Assembly (NCBI GenBank): GCA_002842045.1
Contig: PHBX01000015.1
Location: 1-64,000 of the forward strand
Length of the DNA: 64,000 nucleotides
DNA from: Chloroflexi bacterium HGW-Chloroflexi-3
GTDB taxonomy: Bacteria; Chloroflexota; Anaerolineae; Anaerolineales; Anaerolineaceae
Direction of reading: 5' to 3'
Of this stretch, positions 61,087 through 64,000 are shown piece by piece. Made by a program: the position numbers and the translations under genes. Each line of letters starts with the position of its first letter. Positions within the stretch are counted from its first letter, which is position 1. Under the pieces are notes generated by a model. It did not search any database, was not told where the DNA came from, and was given only the letters and a program-made list of their open reading frames with translations.

Positions 61087-61168
61087 GGTGCATTGCACTT
61101 AGGGATGAACCGAATACTCCTTCTGGAGTTAAACATTGATTGACTATTAACCAAAAGTGCATTGCACC
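61087..61168. mobile_element. MITE-like element, copy 1
   Basis: 82 bp bounded by GGTGCATTGCACTT (61087-61100) and AAGTGCATTGCACC (61155-61168), which are inverted repeats apart from the two central bases. It has no coding capacity. It lies in the intergenic region between the MarR and SWIM genes, which is otherwise empty. Confidence 0.55.
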
Positions 61169-61286
61169 TAATTTTTTTCACTCAACTGCAGACTTTCAAC
61201 GATTGACTGCATTTTCAGGGCGCCTCAAATCTTTTCTTCCAGCTTTCAGCTTCAGAGATTTTCACAAATTATTATAAAATTACATT

Positions 61287-61715
61287 ATGAAAGAAAAATT
61301 CATAACAGAAGAAGATGTTTTCCTTATGTCAACAGCAAAGAGTTTCGAACGTGGGGGAGACCTATACCTGTCCGAAGCAATTTCTGGCACATACCGCCAG
61401 GGAAATACCATCTATGGAAAATGTGAAGGCAGTGAAAATCAGATCTATGATCTTGAGGTGAATTTCGAGGGGGATGAGTACGTTACCTTTTGTTCCTGTC
61501 CGTATGATTGGGGTGGATTATGCAAACACATGGTCGCTTTCCTGCTGACCTTTGTTTTTGAAGAGGAAAAATTTATTGAACCGCTGGAAATCCCTACTTT
61601 AGTAGAACCAATGGATCGCGAAAACCTGATTGTTCTGATATCCAAACTGGTCGAAGAAAATCCTGATATGCAGTATTGGGTACAGAAATATGTCAAAGGC
61701 AAATTGAAAAGATAG
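61287..61715 (+). CDS. SWIM zinc-finger protein
   Basis: 142 aa. The SWIM motif C-x-C-x(n)-C-x-H is visible as FCSCPYDWGGLCKHMVAF (about residues 69-86). SWIM domains bind zinc and mediate DNA or protein contacts. Longer SWIM proteins carry a Snf2 helicase, but this one ends shortly after the finger, so it is a small stand-alone member of unknown role. The start ATG lacks a strong SD. Confidence 0.85.
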   Translation: MKEKFITEEDVFLMSTAKSFERGGDLYLSEAISGTYRQGNTIYGKCEGSENQIYDLEVNFEGDEYVTFCSCPYDWGGLCKHMVAFLLTFVFEEEKFIEPLEIPTLVEPMDRENLIVLISKLVEENPDMQYWVQKYVKGKLKR

Positions 61716-61744
61716 GAAATTTGCTCTCGGAATCCCGATCATCC

Positions 61745-63130
61745 TTATAAAATCATGGGAAGCGAAAACAAGCTTACGTCATTGCGTTGATGGGCAATTT
61801 CAACCAGCTGGCGTGTAAATCCAGATCGTGAACACAACCCGAAGGACATCTTATGTGCAGGGAGATCCGCTTTTACAAGTTCTGCTTTGCGCTCCAGGTC
61901 CACCAGATCGTTTGAACCAAGTGTTTGATTACTCCAATTGCACTCAACCAATTTTGCCATTTGATCACCCAAAATGACCAGGTCAATTTTATTCTGGTTG
62001 TCCCACCACTTACCAATTGTTTGTGGAAGCAAAGATAATCTACCTGAAATGCCCAAATCCCAGAAATATTGCCGGCAAATTTCTTCAAATGTCAGCGCGG
62101 AAAAATGATCAATCTCCGGCATGATTTGTTTTTCCAGCACCATTTGACCAGACCCCCGTTCCAGAAGAGTACGATGGGGGAGGACGAAGCGAAACCAGAA
62201 ACGCAGATAATGATCCTTTATCCGATAAAGCCCTCTACGGCTTTTGTGCGGTTGGGATTCGGTGACCGGTACAATCCTTTCAATCAAATGCAATTGATGG
62301 AGGGTATCCAGATAGACATGCGCCCCATCCATACCGGTGGCCTGTTTGATTTCAATCAACCGTGTCTTCCCATCTGCAATTGCTTGGAGAATTGCATAAT
62401 AATGGCGAGGTTCTCTAAATTCTTGCTGCAGGATAAAGCGTGCCTCATCAAATAAAAATGATCCACGATTGAGGATTGTGTTGAGAATGTTTTCTTTTAA
62501 GGAAGAATTATTATCAATTCCGTTTAAATAAGCAGGTGTGCCCCCAAATACAGCATACATCCTTACCTGATCTTGATCTTCATAATTTTGAAAAAACAAC
62601 CGGGCATCCTTGAACGACAATGGTTCCAGAAAATGATGATTGATTCTGTTACCTGGCATTCCCATTTGCAACTGTTGAACAATTTTCTCCATCATACCGA
62701 TTTCAGATCCGGAAAGGATCAGCAAAAGGTTCGTATTTTGCAGGATCTGGTTCCACATTGTTAGCAGGATGGAAACGATCGCTGGGTGAGCTGATACCAG
62801 GTTTGGAAACTCGTCCAGAACAACAATCAGTCGTTCTCCTTCTGCTGCTTTACCCAATGCCTGAAAAACGTCTTCCCAGGTATTAAAAATTGCGTGTATC
62901 CGATCAGAACTAAATAACACCTGGTTGATGGAAGCTGATAAAGAAGTCCTTAATGAGATTTCAGACCCCAAATCGCAGAGGAAGAAAATTGATTTCTTAT
63001 CTTTGCAGAAATTGGATAAAAGTTCGGTCTTTCCAACACGTTGACGACCAGATAAGACGAATAATTCAGTCTTGCCGGATTGATACAGTCTATCTAATTC
63101 GGTTAATTCGGTTTTGCGATTGATGATCAT
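61745..63130 (-). CDS. ATPase of the archaeal type with DUF234-like nuclease domain
   Basis: 461 aa. P-loop SGRQRVGKTELL is near residue 27 and Walker B LIVVLDEFPNL near residue 100. A winged helix follows (LIEIKQATGMDGAHVYLDTLHQLHLIERI), then a C-terminal restriction-endonuclease-like part (NKIDLVILGDQMAKLVECNW). The expected E-x-K reads ECNW, so nuclease activity is doubtful. Related proteins are multi-copy in archaea and deep-branching bacteria and their role is unclear. MITE-like elements lie just upstream of the start. Confidence 0.82.
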   Translation of the reverse strand: MIINRKTELTELDRLYQSGKTELFVLSGRQRVGKTELLSNFCKDKKSIFFLCDLGSEISLRTSLSASINQVLFSSDRIHAIFNTWEDVFQALGKAAEGERLIVVLDEFPNLVSAHPAIVSILLTMWNQILQNTNLLLILSGSEIGMMEKIVQQLQMGMPGNRINHHFLEPLSFKDARLFFQNYEDQDQVRMYAVFGGTPAYLNGIDNNSSLKENILNTILNRGSFLFDEARFILQQEFREPRHYYAILQAIADGKTRLIEIKQATGMDGAHVYLDTLHQLHLIERIVPVTESQPHKSRRGLYRIKDHYLRFWFRFVLPHRTLLERGSGQMVLEKQIMPEIDHFSALTFEEICRQYFWDLGISGRLSLLPQTIGKWWDNQNKIDLVILGDQMAKLVECNWSNQTLGSNDLVDLERKAELVKADLPAHKMSFGLCSRSGFTRQLVEIAHQRNDVSLFSLPMIL

Positions 63131-63239
63131 ATCAATAATAAGGAAATTATAATTACAGTAATCCAGTTTTCCTTATTTATTATAACAAAGAAATAGTTTA
63201 GAGGCGACAGGAAAAAGGAAAAAATGTCAAATTGTTGGT

Positions 63240-63324
63240 GGTGCGTTGCACTTAGCGATGAGCCACCATACAAACAATCTGGGTGAATTGCCTATTTAAC
63301 ATAAGACCAGAAGTACGAGGCACC
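63240..63324. mobile_element. MITE-like element, copy 2
   Basis: 85 bp. The left end GGTGCGTTGCACTTAG is followed by CGATGA, matching copy 1 (GGGATGA). The right end is more decayed (AAGTACGAGGCACC). Orientation is the same as copy 1. Confidence 0.5.
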
Positions 63325-63352
63325 TAATCACAAATCCTTGTCTATATGGCAA

Positions 63353-63435
63353 GGTGCAACGCACTTTGGGATTTCAGATTGATGATGATAAGTGTCCATT
63401 CAGTGGAGACTTCTTCTCCCTAAGTGCATCGCACC
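63353..63435. mobile_element. MITE-like element, copy 3 (inverted)
   Basis: 83 bp between GGTGCAACGCACTT (63353-63366) and AAGTGCATCGCACC (63422-63435). Read on the minus strand, it begins GGTGCGATGCACTTAGGGA like copy 1. It lies 24 bp from the end of the sugar-dehydrogenase gene. Confidence 0.5.
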
Positions 63436-63458
63436 GTTTTTCCCCTTTCGGCTTTTAG

Positions 63459-64000
63459 CTACTTACTATACACCACCCGATACACCCGACCCCCGGCATC
63501 ATCCGAAATGAACATTTCGCCACTATTGCCAAAAATGACATCAGCCGGTCTACCATAGGTGCTTACATCGCCACATTTCTTGTTGGGTTCCCGCCAGCCG
63601 GTGGCGAAGGTTTCACTACCGATAGGCAAACCTCCTTCGAGAATCACTCTCTCTACTTTACAATCACGATAATTTGCGATTACATTCGTATTCCAGGAAC
63701 CATGATAAGCAACATAGAGATCTTTGTTGTATTCAACAGGGAAGTTTCCCGGTTTGGCAATTTCCATTCCCAGAGGGGCAGAGTGAGCCGGTGCAGTAAA
63801 AATAGCTGGGATGGCGTCATCACAGGTGAAGCCGGAAGGCAGCGCTAAACGCGTATCGCGTATTTCGTTAGCATTCACAACACCAACCCCCGGGGTGAAA
63901 CAATATGGCCATCCATGTGACTTGTTCATCTGCACCGGGATGACGATTTCTTCTGGTGGCAGATCATCACCCAATCCATCGCTGCCGTTGTGATTAGCCC
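63459..64000 (-). CDS. PQQ-dependent sugar dehydrogenase family protein (C-terminal part, cut by window edge)
   Basis: The last ~180 residues of a glucose/sorbosone dehydrogenase-like beta-propeller: HGWPYCFTPGVGVVNANE, PAHSAPLGMEI, LYVAYHGSWNTNVIANY, then YGRPADVIFGNSGEMFISDD and GGRVYRVVY at the end. The frame remains open through ANHNGSDGLGDDLP to base 64000, so the start lies beyond the window. The family oxidises sugars using PQQ and is usually exported. Whether this organism makes PQQ cannot be judged here. Confidence 0.85.
   Translation of the reverse strand, partial: ANHNGSDGLGDDLPPEEIVIPVQMNKSHGWPYCFTPGVGVVNANEIRDTRLALPSGFTCDDAIPAIFTAPAHSAPLGMEIAKPGNFPVEYNKDLYVAYHGSWNTNVIANYRDCKVERVILEGGLPIGSETFATGWREPNKKCGDVSTYGRPADVIFGNSGEMFISDDAGGRVYRVVYSK

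Noticed and set aside
1..64000. tRNA or rRNA genes
   Set aside because: I saw no stretch with a T-loop and acceptor pairing that held up, but a covariance search was not possible.

Overview
The window is bacterial chromosome with about 50 real genes and no rRNA, tRNA, CRISPR array or insertion sequence that I can recognise. Protein content points to an anaerobic member of the Chloroflexota, most likely class Anaerolineae. That assignment is an inference from the overall flavour of the proteins and the mix of anaerobe functions (FeoABC, nickel-pincer LarBEC, a DUF438/DUF1858 hemerythrin pair, KimA-type potassium transporters, ECF vitamin-type transport). Most of the sequence is AT-rich. About 24-36 kb is visibly more GC-rich, especially the radical SAM gene.

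Layout. 0.2-5.1 kb: a 32-bp-phased array of CRP-like sites ahead of an AAA/DUF4143 ATPase, then an MFS transporter and convergent tex. 5.2-8.9 kb: a broken TIGR02206-type membrane gene, then iron genes feoA-feoB-feoC and a ferritin-like gene. 9.1-10.9 kb: an ABC-F protein behind a leader that looks like a translation attenuator. 10.9-16.0 kb: a cell-envelope glycosylation operon (GT39, GT2, GT4, flippase-like). 16.2 kb: a Lon-substrate-binding-domain protein.

16.9-23.15 kb is a plasmid-like replication/partition block. It holds a DnaA-domain-I protein without the DnaA ATPase, an ExeA/TniB-type AAA ATPase with a small ribbon-helix-helix-like partner, a ParA-ParB pair, and a second ParA with a ribbon-helix-helix protein. 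Matching palindromes or half-sites built on GTAACC/GGTTAC lie at both edges and in the middle. A cluster of AGGGT motifs sits over the promoter of the second parA. This is the part I would look at first.

23.3-26.6 kb is gene debris (Tm-1-like, PEP-hydrolase-like, histidine-phosphatase and HTH-regulator remnants) around an intact radical SAM/SPASM gene. 27-37 kb is a long operon for methylthioadenosine/S-adenosylhomocysteine and methionine breakdown. It combines an RpiR regulator, a complete ECF transporter (fused EcfA, EcfT, S component), an MtnA-like isomerase, an MtnP/MTIP-type phosphorylase, an MTA/SAH deaminase, a methionine gamma-lyase-type enzyme and an exported MTA/SAH nucleosidase. 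Two tandem 79-nt copies of an RNA-like element, with a compensatory base change between them, precede the S component.

37-44 kb: an alpha/beta hydrolase, a secreted subtilase, a GT2 enzyme and larB-larE-larC. 44-50.7 kb: a V4R-domain protein and an unusual potassium cluster of two KimA-like permeases flanking two TrkA-like RCK proteins. 51-56 kb: a frameshifted DUF333 lipoprotein, a cyclopropane-fatty-acid-synthase/FAD-oxidoreductase pair, an orphan antidote and the DUF1858/DUF438 pair. 56-61 kb: a MarR-controlled heterodimeric ABC exporter. 61-64 kb: a SWIM protein, a DUF234-type ATPase, three copies of an 82-85-bp MITE-like element, and the end of a PQQ-type sugar dehydrogenase that runs off the window.
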